Shown here: piece after piece, positions 1 to 8,839 of the stretch
Layout of the letters: every line of letters starts with the position of its first letter
How positions within the stretch are numbered: position 1 is the first letter of the stretch
NCBI RefSeq assembly: GCF_025972045.1
Contig: NZ_JAPDHX010000004.1
Coordinates: forward strand, 1 to 64,000
DNA: 64,000 bases
Source of the DNA: Micropruina sonneratiae
GTDB lineage: Bacteria > Actinomycetota > Actinomycetes > Propionibacteriales > Propionibacteriaceae
Direction of reading: 5' to 3'
Position numbers and translations under genes: made by a program
Notes under the pieces: generated by a model
What the model saw: only the letters and a program-made list of their open reading frames with translations
What the model was told of the DNA's origin: nothing
Database searches by the model: none

Positions 1-105
1 CCACTTCCCAGCGAACGCCCTGCGAGCCGAGCTTGGCCAGCCTGACCACGCCTCATTTGGACGCCCCCAAGACCGCGTCCCGGCCGCGATTGCTAGGCTC
101 CGGAA

Positions 106-426
106 ATGCTCGACGACCGCGTCCGCGAGTCCCTGCGTGCCTTTGTTGCTGAGCGTGACTGGGCTCAGTTCCACACGCCCAGCAATCTGGCCAAGAGCAT
201 CGCGATCGAGGCCGGAGAGTTGCTCGAGTGCTTCCAGTGGAACGACGATGCCGACCTGGAGCAGGTGCGCGGCGAACTGGCCGACGTCCTCACTTACTGT
301 GCCCTGCTGGCCGATCGGCTCGGACTCGACCCGTCCGAGATCGTCCTCGACAAGCTGGCCGTGACCGGTGCGAAGTACCCCGCTGACCAGGCGCGCGGCA
401 GGAGTGATCGCTATGACGTCCTTTAG
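106..426 (+). CDS. MazG-like nucleotide pyrophosphohydrolase
   Basis: A 106-residue all-helical protein resembling the short MazG-like/dCTPase pyrophosphatases, which cleave nucleoside triphosphates to monophosphate and pyrophosphate. The family's acidic metal-binding pattern is visible: EAGELLE near residues 36-42 and GELADVLTY near 56-64, corresponding to the ExxE and ExxD motifs. The ATG at 106 gives the usual length of this compact family. The stop overlaps the next gene's start by 14 nt, so the two are probably translationally coupled. MazG-like enzymes can lower nucleotide pools during stress or phage infection; that role here is inferred from the helicase partner. Confidence 0.85.
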   Translation: MLDDRVRESLRAFVAERDWAQFHTPSNLAKSIAIEAGELLECFQWNDDADLEQVRGELADVLTYCALLADRLGLDPSEIVLDKLAVTGAKYPADQARGRSDRYDVL

Positions 427-2137
427 GATCGAGCACCTCACGTTCGACAATCAGGCTGTCGCCGCCTGGCAGCCGATCGACATCGCGCATTCAAACTGGC
501 CCGTGGTGTACGCACTCAACAGCGCCCGCGAAATCTACATCGGCGAGACCCTGGACGCCGCTGGGCGCTTCCGCCAACACTTGGGCAAGCCCACCATGGC
601 CCCGCTTCGCACCATTCGCGTGGTGATCGACGATACGTTTAACAAGTCCGTCTGCCTCGATCTGGAGTCGTTCCTGATCAGGCTTCTGGCGGGCGAGGGC
701 CACTTCCAGGTTCTGAACGCCAACGCGGGCATCACCGATCGCAACTACTACGACCGGAACCGCTACCAGCAACTCTTCGGCGACATCTTCGACGAACTGC
801 GCAGGGAGGGGTTGTTCCAGCGCAGCATCAAGGACATCGAGAACAGCGACCTGTTCAAGTTGTCGCCGTTCAAGTCCCTCAGTGAGGACCAGGCGCTGGT
901 CGTCCTGGACATCATGGAAGGCTTGTTCGACGATCTGGAAGCGGGTCGTAGGCACTCCATTGTCATTCAGGGGGATCCCGGCACAGGCAAGACGATCGTC
1001 GGCATCTTTCTCATCAAGCTGCTGCGGGACATCCAGACCGCCGATCTGCACGACGAGTTCTACACCGAGTCGGTGTTCTCAGACTTCTTCCTGCCCGATT
1101 ACGCCAGCCTGCTGAAGGACTGCCGCATCGGTCTGGTCGTGCCCCAGCAGTCACTGCGCGACTCGATCAGGAAAGTGTTCCGACAGACACCCAAGCTGGC
1201 GCAGCCCATGGTGCTGACACCGTTCGACGTCGGCAAGAGCGACGAGGAGTGGGATCTGCTCATCGTCGACGAGACGCACCGGCTGAATCAGCGCGCCAAC
1301 CAGTCTTCCGGCATGCGGAACCGCGACTTCGGGCTGATCAACCAGAAGCTGTTCGGCGCCGACGACTACAGCCGGACGCAGCTCGACTGGATCGAGGCCA
1401 AGAGCCGCTACCAGATCTACCTGTTGGACTCGGCTCAGAGCGTGCGCCCGGCCGACCTGCCGCCCGCCCTCGTCGCCTCCCTGATCGACATGGCTCAAGC
1501 CGACCAGCGGCTGTACCGTCTGCACTCCCAGATGAGAGTCCGGGCCGGCAGCGACTACGTGGGGTACGTACGCGGGGTTCTGGACGGCAGTGTCACCGTG
1601 CCCCAATCCTTCGGCGACTACGACCTGAGGCTGTACGACGACTTCGCGGCGATGCAGCACGCCATTCAACGTCAGGATCGACGCCACGGCCTCGCGAGGT
1701 TGGTGGCGGGGTTCGCCTGGCCGTGGGCGAGCAAGAGGAACAAGGCGGCTTACGACATCGAGCTGGACGGCGTTCGACTGCGGTGGAACAGCACAGACAA
1801 GGACTGGATCAACTCCAAGGGGTCGCTCAACGAGGTCGGTTCCATCCACACGGTGCAGGGTTACGACCTCAACTACGCCGGCGTGATCATCGGCCCTGAC
1901 CTTCGCTTCGACCCCGTCACTGGCCGGACGACCTTTCACCGCGAGTCGTACTTCGACGCCAAGGGCAAGGAGAACAACCCGCGCTTGGGCAGGACGTACA
2001 CGGACCAGGAGCTGCTCGGCTTCGTGCGGAACATCTACTCGGTTCTGCTGACGAGAGGGATGCGGGGAACCTACGTATACGCGGTGGATCCCGCACTGCG
2101 CGAGCACCTGCGCCGCTTCATCCCTGCTGCTGCGTGA
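413..2137 (+). CDS. GIY-YIG nuclease domain fused to DUF2075 helicase-like ATPase
   Basis: A 574-residue fusion. A GIY-YIG-type endonuclease region lies at about residues 30-95 (VVYALNS and IYIGET are the hallmark strands). A P-loop ATPase of the DUF2075 type follows: Walker A GDPGTGKT at about 187-194, Walker B/DETH-like LLIVDETHRLN near 283, and a late SIHTVQGYD motif near 478 typical of this helicase-like family. The start is taken at the ATG at 413 because a GGAG lies 9 nt upstream; the frame is open further upstream but has no support. It overlaps the MazG-like gene. The nuclease plus ATPase plus nucleotide pyrophosphatase arrangement suggests anti-phage or DNA-processing activity, which is inference. 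Confidence 0.85.
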   Translation: MTSFRIEHLTFDNQAVAAWQPIDIAHSNWPVVYALNSAREIYIGETLDAAGRFRQHLGKPTMAPLRTIRVVIDDTFNKSVCLDLESFLIRLLAGEGHFQVLNANAGITDRNYYDRNRYQQLFGDIFDELRREGLFQRSIKDIENSDLFKLSPFKSLSEDQALVVLDIMEGLFDDLEAGRRHSIVIQGDPGTGKTIVGIFLIKLLRDIQTADLHDEFYTESVFSDFFLPDYASLLKDCRIGLVVPQQSLRDSIRKVFRQTPKLAQPMVLTPFDVGKSDEEWDLLIVDETHRLNQRANQSSGMRNRDFGLINQKLFGADDYSRTQLDWIEAKSRYQIYLLDSAQSVRPADLPPALVASLIDMAQADQRLYRLHSQMRVRAGSDYVGYVRGVLDGSVTVPQSFGDYDLRLYDDFAAMQHAIQRQDRRHGLARLVAGFAWPWASKRNKAAYDIELDGVRLRWNSTDKDWINSKGSLNEVGSIHTVQGYDLNYAGVIIGPDLRFDPVTGRTTFHRESYFDAKGKENNPRLGRTYTDQELLGFVRNIYSVLLTRGMRGTYVYAVDPALREHLRRFIPAAA

Positions 2138-3304
2138 TGCCCGTCGCTCGGCGAATCAGCGACGCATCTCGAGCTCAAGCGGGCGATCGCGCTGGCCATT
2201 CGAAGTATCGGCTGCCGCGCCGTTCTCGAAGCAGTTCCAGCCGGAGAAGACATGGGAGGGTGGCGCGCGGATGTGCTCGGCATCTCGCCGACTGGCCGTC
2301 GAACTGGCGTTCGAAGCCCAGCTCGCCGAAATGACAGTCGAGGAAGGTCTCGGCGCACCGATCGCTACGCAGCCGATGGAGTCGGGTGCGTGGGGGTGTC
2401 GTCCAAGGAACGCGTCCTGGATGTCCGCGTTGCCGAGCTGTCATGTGCTTACCGCGGACGGCCCGCTCACTGCGGACCGGGGGCTGGCCCGACTGGTCAC
2501 GAAGGGGCCGCTTGCACGGTGGGAGCAGGCGAGCCCGTCAAGTTTCACAAGGTCGCACGGTGGGAGCAGGCCGAACCCGTCAAGTTTCACAAGGTCGCAC
2601 TAGGACTTCTCAACGGCCGGATTGAGGTGGTGAGCGACCACAGCTACGCCGAAACCTCGGGTGACCGCAGCCGTTTCATCCGCGACGCCGTGCTCGTGGT
2701 TGGGGCTGAAGACGTCCGGCGACTCGCGTCCCTCAGGGCGGCAGAGCGCGACGCCAAGGCCAGGTTCCGCGGGTCGCACGAGTCGCACGAGAGAACTCGC
2801 CTCGACCATGCTCGACACTCAGCCAACCTCACGGCGCCATACGAACGCCACACCGCGTGTTTCAACAGGCTCTTGCACTGGCGGCCTCCGATCTCGGGTG
2901 CAGAGAGATCTGCCTTGGGGTACCGCGAAGCCTTGGGATGGCGTCTTTCCCACACCATTGAGGTTGGCTCGCGGCTCAGATGCAACGGCTCGTGCCGCCG
3001 TCCTGTTGGCTCAACCAGCGGGAAGCGAGGCCCGTCTCTGGGCGGTTGTGTGCCCAGTGGCCGGCAAGGCGACTCCTGCGCTCGGCCGGGGTTGGCGGCG
3101 ACGCGGCGTTCGCGTTCTCGTCGAGTCTGTGGGCGAGGCCCGTAGGGTCGCGGACAGCCTGGAGTGGTCAGCGTCGGCACTCACAGTCGTGTCCGGAACT
3201 GAATCAGGAGGGGACGACAACGCAAGCACCGATCGTCGGAGACGTCTGAGACTTCGCGAAAATGCCGATTGTTCCAGACCAGGGGCCGTGGCAGTCTGCC
3301 GACC
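2138..3304. other. 1.2-kb stretch without a convincing gene
   Basis: Several open frames cross this stretch on both strands, but none has recognisable motifs, sensible composition or a convincing ribosome site. It holds a two-copy 41-bp tandem repeat (listed separately). A short piece near 3080-3210 translates into protein-like text but is not attached to a start, so it may be a remnant. No RNA gene was seen. Confidence 0.5.
2514..2599. repeat. 41-bp tandem repeat, 2.1 copies
   Basis: Unit 1 is at 2514-2554 and unit 2 at 2555-2595, with four further bases of a third unit. The copies differ at only about two positions. Each contains GTCAAGTTTCACAAGGTC. The 41-nt period is not a multiple of three, so the repeat is unlikely to be coding. 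Confidence 0.8.
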
Positions 3305-3700
3305 ATGACCGACTTCTCCGTCGAGTGCGCGGCCGGCAGCCTGCGCTCCTTGTCCGAGTCCGCGCCGGTGGCTCACTTCGCGCATCGATGGACGGACGGT
3401 GGCGTGGACGTGAGCGCCGATTTCACCGGCGCCCATTTGCTGCATCTGTCCGTCGCCGCCTGCGTCCTGAACGACCTGTATCGCGAGGCCGACAAGCGTG
3501 GTGTCATTCTGGACGGTGTCCGGGTAACAGCCTCCGGTGGCTTCAGCGACGACTGGGCGTCCACGGGCATCACTTACCGGGTTGACGTCGACTCCCCCGC
3601 AGAGGTCGCAGTTGTCGATGAACTCGTCGCGCTGGTGGACGAGATCGCCGAGATCCCGCGCGCGGTCCGTGCCGGTGCCGGCGTGCAGCGCACAGTCTGA
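3305..3700 (+). CDS. OsmC family protein (copy 1)
   Basis: A 131-residue OsmC/Ohr-family protein. Members of this family use reactive cysteines to reduce organic hydroperoxides. The core helix HLSVAACVLNDLYREA carries the conserved second cysteine. The ATG at 3305 is chosen because the protein then aligns end to end with a second copy at 39232-39624, and even the 15-20 bases before the start (GTGGCAGTCTGCCG) are shared. The two proteins are about 80 % identical by eye. Only one of the usual two cysteines sits in the expected place, so a peroxidase function is not certain. It stands alone on this strand. Confidence 0.85.
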   Translation: MTDFSVECAAGSLRSLSESAPVAHFAHRWTDGGVDVSADFTGAHLLHLSVAACVLNDLYREADKRGVILDGVRVTASGGFSDDWASTGITYRVDVDSPAEVAVVDELVALVDEIAEIPRAVRAGAGVQRTV

Positions 3701-3869
3701 CTTGGCGCTCGGGTTCTCCGGTTCGGCGGGCCGCCCGGACGAGCCTGCCTGAGAGGGTTAGTCCCGCCTCAGCCCGGCGAGCAACAGTGCCACCGCGGCT
3801 CTCGACGACGACCGGATCGCAGACGACGCCGAATCGGGACACCCACTGGTCGGGGCTATCGTGGTCTGC

Positions 3870-4295
3870 ATGAGTGCCCGTGTGGTCGCCTGCCCGTCGT
3901 GCGGCACCAAGAATCGCGTTCCCGTGGCCGGCAAGGGGCGTGCGCAATGCGCCTCGTGTCACACCTCCCTGCCCTGGCTGGTGGACGCCGGCGATGACGA
4001 CTTCACCGCCGCCACCGAGACCGGCCAACTGGTGCTCGTCGATCTGTGGGCGCCCTGGTGCGGCCCGTGCCGTCAGGTCGCCCCCGTACTGGAACGCCTC
4101 GCCACGCACTACGCCGGACGGGTGAAGGTGGTCAAGGTCAACGTCGACGACAACCGCCGTATCGCCCAGCGCTTCGACGCCAGCAGCATTCCCACCCTCG
4201 TGATGCTGCGTGACGGCAGGCCCGTGGCGCGCCTGGTCGGCGCCCAACCCGAGCCTGTGCTCAAGGCCCGCATCGACGCGCTGCTCGCGCCCTGA
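3870..4295 (+). CDS. trxC: Thioredoxin with N-terminal zinc-binding motif (Trx2/TrxC type)
   Basis: A 141-residue thioredoxin of the TrxC class. An N-terminal four-cysteine zinc site (C8, C11, C27, C30, in CPSC and CASC pairs) precedes a classical thioredoxin fold with the active-site WCGPC at about residues 63-67 and the cis-proline strand SIPTLVML. It is a cytoplasmic disulfide reductase kept reduced by thioredoxin reductase. ATG at 3870 is preferred over the in-frame GTG at 3861, which adds only three residues. It sits between the OsmC gene and a nucleotidyltransferase on the same strand, with intergenic gaps, so an operon is not indicated. Confidence 0.93.
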   Translation: MSARVVACPSCGTKNRVPVAGKGRAQCASCHTSLPWLVDAGDDDFTAATETGQLVLVDLWAPWCGPCRQVAPVLERLATHYAGRVKVVKVNVDDNRRIAQRFDASSIPTLVMLRDGRPVARLVGAQPEPVLKARIDALLAP

Positions 4296-4389
4296 CTCCT
4301 CGCCCCTGACTTCGCTGACCAATCGCGCCTGACTCGTCGCGCCCTGCTTCAACGCGTCTTGATTCAACGCCACGCCAGTACCCTGACCC

Positions 4390-5181
4390 ATGACCCAGCC
4401 CGACAACGTCGAATACGGTGACCGCGAGGTCGCGCTACCCAATGAGATTCTTCGTAGCGTGGTGGGCAGCGGCGTGCACGGCATCGCCATCGAGGGCACC
4501 GACGACCACGACGAGATGGGCGTCTACATCGAACCTCCCGAGTACCTGCTGGGCGTCGAGCGACACCGCGACGACTACATCTGGCGCACCCAGCCCGAGA
4601 GCGTCCGCAGTGGGCCGGGCGACACCGATCTGGTCATGTACAGCCTGCAGAAGTACCTGCGGCTGGCGATCAAGGGCAATCCGACGGTGATGCTGCCCCT
4701 GTTCGCACCCGAGCAGTCACTGGTGGTGCTGACGCCACTCGGTGAAGAACTGCGAGCTCTGCGGACGTCGTTCCTGTCGCGCCTGGCCGTCGAACGCTTT
4801 CTCGGCTACATGCGCAGCCAGCACGAGCGCATGCTCGGACAGTCGAAACGCAACGTTCCCAACCGTCCCGAACTGATCGTCAAGTACGGCTGGGACGTCA
4901 AGTACGGCAGCCACGCCCTACGACTGGCCCATCAGGGCTACGAGATCGCCGGCACCGGCACCCTCACGTTGCCGATGCCGACCCGCGAACGTGAGCAGGT
5001 GCTAGCCGTGAAGCGCGGCGAGGTGCCCCGCGACGAGGTGTCGCGCGAGATCGGACGGCTCGAAGCCGCCGTCCGCGACCTGCTCGACACCGGCCGGACG
5101 CCCGTGCCCGCGACAGCCGACTACACCCTGATCTCTGCCTGGGCGGTCAACGCGCAGCGCCGGCACTGGCGTTGGGTGTAG
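4390..5181 (+). CDS. DNA polymerase beta superfamily nucleotidyltransferase (YcgL/COG3541-like)
   Basis: A 263-residue protein with the minimal nucleotidyltransferase signature: GSGVHG at residues 26-31 followed by DDHDEMG at 38-44, giving the glycine pair and two metal-binding aspartates. The length and the later NRPELIVKYGWDVKYGSHALRL segment match the stand-alone YcgL-like nucleotidyltransferases common in actinobacteria. The substrate is unknown. It ends 8 nt from the stop of a gene on the opposite strand, so the two are convergent. Confidence 0.85.
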   Translation: MTQPDNVEYGDREVALPNEILRSVVGSGVHGIAIEGTDDHDEMGVYIEPPEYLLGVERHRDDYIWRTQPESVRSGPGDTDLVMYSLQKYLRLAIKGNPTVMLPLFAPEQSLVVLTPLGEELRALRTSFLSRLAVERFLGYMRSQHERMLGQSKRNVPNRPELIVKYGWDVKYGSHALRLAHQGYEIAGTGTLTLPMPTREREQVLAVKRGEVPRDEVSREIGRLEAAVRDLLDTGRTPVPATADYTLISAWAVNAQRRHWRWV

Positions 5182-5189
5182 GTCGGCGA

Positions 5190-5840
5190 TCAGCGGCGAA
5201 GGAGTAGCCGTGCGATGGTCGCCTTCTCTTCAGGGGTGCCCCATCGGCCGGTCGCCTGTTCCAGCACGTTGAGGGTTGGGCGTGACCCGTGCCACAGGGC
5301 CAGGTCGAGGCGTCCACCTGGGTCGTGCCAACCCAGGTCGCGGTAGATGGGCGTCGCGGCGTCGTGATGCTGCCGCCAACTCTGCCCCGCCGCGGTGACG
5401 AGCAGAGCCAGCAGACCTGCATCGCGCTCGAACTCGCGGCCCAAAGGGAGCCGAGATCGAATGTGGCTCAGCAGGCCCACCGGATCGTCGACCACCTTCT
5501 GCCCGGCCTTGGTAACGCTGAGCACACCCTTCGACTTGCGCACCAGGCCCAGTGCCGTGGCCGACTCGCGCAGGTGGTACACGGGCATCGTGTAGTCCTC
5601 GCGATTGCCTTTGCCGACGAACTCGATTTCCAGGTCGAGGTCGGCGACCAACCTCTCAACCACGGCGGGTGGCAGATAGCCGGCAGCCGTCAGCCTGAGC
5701 CGACCGCCGACCAGCCGCATGAAGTGCTGATACCTCGACACGGCACCCGCGATCAGCTCGGGCTCGGGCTCGACCCACCCTGCCAGCGCCCGATTGAGCA
5801 GACTCTGCAACCCTCTGGGCGACGAGATCGTGCGCACCAC
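5190..5840 (-). CDS. Hypothetical protein resembling the C-terminal part of pRiA4b ORF-3-type proteins
   Basis: 216 residues, no catalytic motif recognised. The segment LRLTAAGYLPPAVVERL and the later LGLVRKSKGVLSVTKAG look like the winged-helix-like C-terminal region that follows the ORF-3 domain in actinobacterial proteins of the plasmid pRiA4b ORF-3 family; this resemblance is from memory. The usual N-terminal domain is absent, so it may be a stand-alone domain or a truncated gene. It is convergent with the upstream nucleotidyltransferase. Function unknown. Confidence 0.6.
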   Translation of the reverse strand: MVRTISSPRGLQSLLNRALAGWVEPEPELIAGAVSRYQHFMRLVGGRLRLTAAGYLPPAVVERLVADLDLEIEFVGKGNREDYTMPVYHLRESATALGLVRKSKGVLSVTKAGQKVVDDPVGLLSHIRSRLPLGREFERDAGLLALLVTAAGQSWRQHHDAATPIYRDLGWHDPGGRLDLALWHGSRPTLNVLEQATGRWGTPEEKATIARLLLRR

Positions 5841-5954
5841 AACGATGGCTGGCCTTGCTGCAAGTTCGTCGCCGTGTGTGCCTCCTCACCCACGGGTCGA
5901 CACATCGCTTTGGTTGCCCTGAAGGTCAGGCAGGTTCGACCGTCCGGCCCTGGT

Positions 5955-6842
5955 TCAGGTGATGGACGCCTCGTAGATCGACCCGATCGATGCGGCCAGC
6001 GTGGCGTCGAACTGGGCGTCGCTCTGATCGACCCGCAACCCCTCGGTGAGCGCCCGGCTGAAGCTGGCGATCACCCCGTGGTTCTGGGCCAGCAACCGGT
6101 TCGCCTCGTCGCGGCTGTACCCGCCCGACAACGCCACCACGCGTAGCACGCTCGGGTGGGCCACCAGGTCGGCGTACAGGTCGGGCTCGCTCGGAATGGT
6201 CAGCTTCAGCATTACCCGCTGCCCCTGCGGCAACGACCCCAGCCGGCTCAGAATGCCCTCGGTGACCAGTGCCTCGGCCTCGGCCTTGTCGGAGGCCTTG
6301 ATGTCGACCTCGGGTTCGAGAATCGGCACCAGCCCGGCGTCGAGAATGCGCCGGCCCACCTCGAACTGCTGATCGAGCACCGCGTCGATGCCGGCTTCGT
6401 TGGCCGCCTGCACGAACGAGCGCATCTTGGTGCCGAACACGTGCTTGGAAAGGGCGTGTTCGAGCAGTGCGTCCAGTTCGGGCATGGGCTTCATCACCCG
6501 TGCGCCGTCGGCGGCCTCGGCCAGCCCTTTGTCGACCTTCAGAATCGGCACCACGCCCTTCACGTGCCACAGAAAGTCGGGCACGTCGATGCCGTCGATG
6601 TCGCGGTTCATGGTCTGCTCGAACAGAATCGCCGCCAGAATCTTGTCGCCGCTGAACGCCGAACTGGTGATGATGCGGGTGCGGTAGGCGTGAATCAGGT
6701 CGAACATCTCGTCGTCGCCCGAGTAACCGTCGGGTTCGATGCCGTACCGTTTCAGCGCACCCGGCGTGCTGCCACCCGATTGGTCGAGGGCGGCCACAAA
6801 CCCCAGGCCCTGACCCATTCGCTCGTACTGTTCGGTGTTCAT
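5955..6842 (-). CDS. fda: Class I fructose-bisphosphate aldolase
   Basis: A 295-residue class I aldolase, which reversibly splits fructose 1,6-bisphosphate into dihydroxyacetone phosphate and glyceraldehyde 3-phosphate through a lysine Schiff base in glycolysis and gluconeogenesis. Recognisable blocks are AALDQSGGSTPGALKRYG near the N-terminus, PILKVDKGL, LVPILEPEVD and MLKLTIPS, the last carrying the expected Schiff-base lysine. The start at 6842 (ATG) has a perfect purine-rich ribosome site, GAGGAGG, just upstream on the minus strand; the frame extends 12 codons further without one. Length is normal for the bacterial family. Confidence 0.95.
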   Translation of the reverse strand: MNTEQYERMGQGLGFVAALDQSGGSTPGALKRYGIEPDGYSGDDEMFDLIHAYRTRIITSSAFSGDKILAAILFEQTMNRDIDGIDVPDFLWHVKGVVPILKVDKGLAEAADGARVMKPMPELDALLEHALSKHVFGTKMRSFVQAANEAGIDAVLDQQFEVGRRILDAGLVPILEPEVDIKASDKAEAEALVTEGILSRLGSLPQGQRVMLKLTIPSEPDLYADLVAHPSVLRVVALSGGYSRDEANRLLAQNHGVIASFSRALTEGLRVDQSDAQFDATLAASIGSIYEASIT

Positions 6843-7162
6843 GGCTCCTCCTCTCACGTCGCCGCCGAGGGTCGCCACTGACCGTCGGTGGGGCCGTGAA
6901 CACCTTCAACACTACGCCGAACGAACACACGGCAAGGCGCTTTCAGCCAGCCGTCACCCTCACCCCGCCGGTCGGTCTCGACAAGCACGACCAACAACCG
7001 GGTCGATCGGGCCCGTCCCACCACGTAACTGCCCTCGTGACACGTCGCTGCCTGCCTGCACGCGGGCGGTTACGTGCCACAAAGGCAGCTACGTGGCGAA
7101 ACAGCACCAGATGGACGTCCACCGGCCCGGCAGCACACCACCCCCGACTCGGGTCACAAGAT

Positions 7163-7178
7163 CCCGGCGTCCGCCGGG
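7163..7178. repeat. Short GC hairpin (CCCGGC-GTCC-GCCGGG)
   Basis: A perfect 6-bp stem with a 4-nt loop at 7163-7178, embedded in GATCCCGG...CCGGGACGAC. It looks like a member of the short intergenic palindrome families found in many bacteria. No T-run follows, so it is not a typical terminator. Confidence 0.6.
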
Positions 7179-7299
7179 ACGACGTGGTTCGTAGGCTGGC
7201 CTGGATCAGTCCGGCAAGGTAGGACAGGAGCAACCGTCGCTCAAGGCAACGGACGCGACCATGCGGGGGCCGACACGCTCGACCAAAGGAAGCTCCAAG

Positions 7300-7401
7300 C
7301 GGAGCGGGGCCGCCCCTGTCAGGGCGTGGTCGGGCGTTTGCGCACAGCGAGGCGCTAGCCGAGCAGTTCCGCAAGGGCGGGACAGGGGCGGCCCCGCTCC
7401 G
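7300..7401. repeat. 21-bp perfect inverted repeat with 60-nt loop (MITE-like)
   Basis: Left arm 7300-7320 and right arm 7381-7401 are perfect reverse complements over 21 bp, starting CGGAGCGGGGCC on the left. The roughly 100-bp size, perfect ends and lack of coding potential resemble a small non-autonomous mobile element or a dispersed intergenic palindrome. No target-site duplication could be identified with confidence. Confidence 0.7.
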
Positions 7402-7422
7402 CGGAACAGACGCAACCACGGG

Positions 7423-7445
7423 GGTCTCGACAAGCTCGACCAACG
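7423..7445. repeat. Dispersed repeat GGTCTCGACAAGCTCGACC
   Basis: The motif GGTCTCGACAAGCTCGACC recurs at 7423-7445, 14721-14742 and 16110-16132, with a variant at 6973-6992 and an inverted relative at 14667-14689. Partial copies follow at 7449-7475. All copies are intergenic. Similar short repeats are known to be scattered through actinobacterial genomes. Confidence 0.75.
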
Positions 7446-7496
7446 CCACGCTCGACCAACGACAAGCTCGACCAGCGATACGTCAGAAGTCCGCCG

Positions 7497-7776
7497 CTGG
7501 GCGGGTCAGCAGGTGATCAGCCGCGGCGGCGAGAAACGCCCGAAACTGCTCAGTCTGATCTGCCTGCTGGTGGCGCTGCTCACCGCCCTGATCAGCGGCA
7601 ACGGGGCGGTCGCGGCCCTGATTCCGGTGGTGGTCGTGGTGGCTATCAGGGTGGGCATCGCTGCTGCAGATGCTCATGGCGCTGGCCTTCTCGGCGCACG
7701 CCGGCTCGCTGCTGGCGCTCACCGGCACAGCGGTCAACATCATCGTGAGCGAAGCCGCCGCCGACGCCGGGGCTCG
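7497..7776 (+). pseudogene. Fragment of an SLC13-type permease
   Basis: Two short pieces in different frames read like consecutive parts of an SLC13/citrate-type transporter. The first (about 7530-7655) gives SLICLLVALLTALISGNGA and a valine-rich membrane segment. The second, shifted by one base (about 7660-7776), gives QLLMALAFSAHAGSLLALTG followed by TAVNIIVSEAAADAG, typical of the second half of these permeases. No start is present, and the rest of the protein is missing on both sides. It runs directly into the fragment at 7776. Confidence 0.6.
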
Positions 7777-8162
7777 TGCACCGCTACGACATCGGCCGCG
7801 CGACGGGGGTGGACGTACCCCGCGACCCCACCGATGCCGACGTCGTCGCCCAGGTGGTGCGAGACCTGGGGCTGGCTTGGACGGGCCCCGCGTTCGTTCT
7901 GCGGTTGAGCGGCACCGGCGTCGGCGAGTGGCAGGTGAGGGCAGGGACGCCTGATGACGCCGCCCTCGTGACCCTCGACTCGGTCGACTACCTTCGGCAC
8001 CTCTCGGGCCGGGCCGTCAGCCCCGACCTGTTCGCCGGCACGCCCGAGTCGGTGCGCGGTCAGCTGCGAGACGCCCGGGTTCTGATCGCTGCTCACGCCA
8101 GCGCTGTTCACTCCCCCTCACTGGTCGAGCAGATGACGCGCGCCGGCCCTTTGCTCACATGA
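7776..8162 (+). pseudogene. C-terminal fragment of a mycothiol-dependent maleylpyruvate-isomerase-like (TIGR03083) protein
   Basis: The 128-residue frame begins with HRYDIGRATG and includes VTLDSVDYLRHLSGR, which resemble the C-terminal half of actinobacterial TIGR03083/maleylpyruvate isomerase family proteins. Such proteins are usually 200-270 residues with an N-terminal DinB-like four-helix domain, absent here. The frame can start at the GTG at 7776, but there is no ribosome site, and it abuts another broken gene. I read it as a remnant; family assignment is moderate. Confidence 0.45.
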
Positions 8163-8286
8163 AAGCCGACGCCCTGGTCGGCGCCGGTGACCGGGCCGGA
8201 CGGTTTCGACTCAGCTGGGCCTCCCCTCGGTTCATGGTGGGCGCGAACCTACTGCGGGGCGACGACGATTTCGAGATCATGGAGCG

Positions 8287-8784
8287 ATGAGACCCCGTCG
8301 TGACGCATCCAAGCCGGGCCAGCGGTCGGTCTGGGACTTCCCTCGTCCACCGGCGTACGAGCAGTGGCACGAGCACGTCGAGGTGCGCTTCGCAGGCCGG
8401 ACCATCGCAGCCACCGACGACGCGTGGTGCGTGCTCGAAACCTCGCACCCGCCCACCTACTACCTGCCGCTCTCGGCCTTCGAGCCGGGCGTTCTGCGCG
8501 AGGTGGACGGCGTCGGCACCGTCTGCGAATGGAAGGGTGCCGCCAGCTACTACGACGTGGTGGTCGGCGACCAGGTGGCCGCACGGGCCGCCTGGACCTA
8601 CCGCAACCCCCGAGGCGACGCCGCCGTGCTGCGCGATCACGTGGCGCTCTACGCCCGTGAGATGGACGCCTGCCTGGTCGACGGCAGTCCGGTCACGCCC
8701 CAGCCGGGCGGGTTCTACGGGGGCTGGATCACCCCCACTGTGAGCGGGCCGTTCAAGGGGTCACCGGGCACGATGGGGTGGTGA
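8287..8784 (+). CDS. DUF427 domain-containing protein
   Basis: 165 residues with the DUF427 pattern: SVWDFPRPP, a central VLETSHPPTYYLP strand pair, and CEWKGAASYYDVVVG followed by AAWTYRNP near the middle. DUF427 proteins are small beta-rich proteins common in actinobacteria, with no established biochemical role. A C-terminal FYGGWITPTVSGPFKGSPGT tail is also usual. The ATG at 8287 gives a typical length. It stands alone, convergent with the DUF2231 gene that follows. Confidence 0.88.
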   Translation: MRPRRDASKPGQRSVWDFPRPPAYEQWHEHVEVRFAGRTIAATDDAWCVLETSHPPTYYLPLSAFEPGVLREVDGVGTVCEWKGAASYYDVVVGDQVAARAAWTYRNPRGDAAVLRDHVALYAREMDACLVDGSPVTPQPGGFYGGWITPTVSGPFKGSPGTMGW

Positions 8785-8839
8785 GGGCTCTGGCCTCTCA
8801 CCCGAGGCTCGCACCGTTGAAGCGCGAGTGGCGCGGGCG

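Larger units (their letters stand above)
6843..7496. other. Repeat-rich intergenic stretch
   Basis: No coding region is convincing between the aldolase and the permease fossil. The stretch instead holds stacked repeats: inverted ACGTG-containing blocks around 7021-7098, a CCCGGC/GCCGGG hairpin at 7163-7178, a 21-bp perfect inverted repeat at 7300-7401 and members of a dispersed repeat family around 6973 and 7423-7475. Each main element is listed separately. Confidence 0.6.

Noticed and set aside
2252-3145. 297-codon open frame
   Set aside because: Arginine-rich, repeat-containing, no motif and no ribosome site; probably non-coding.
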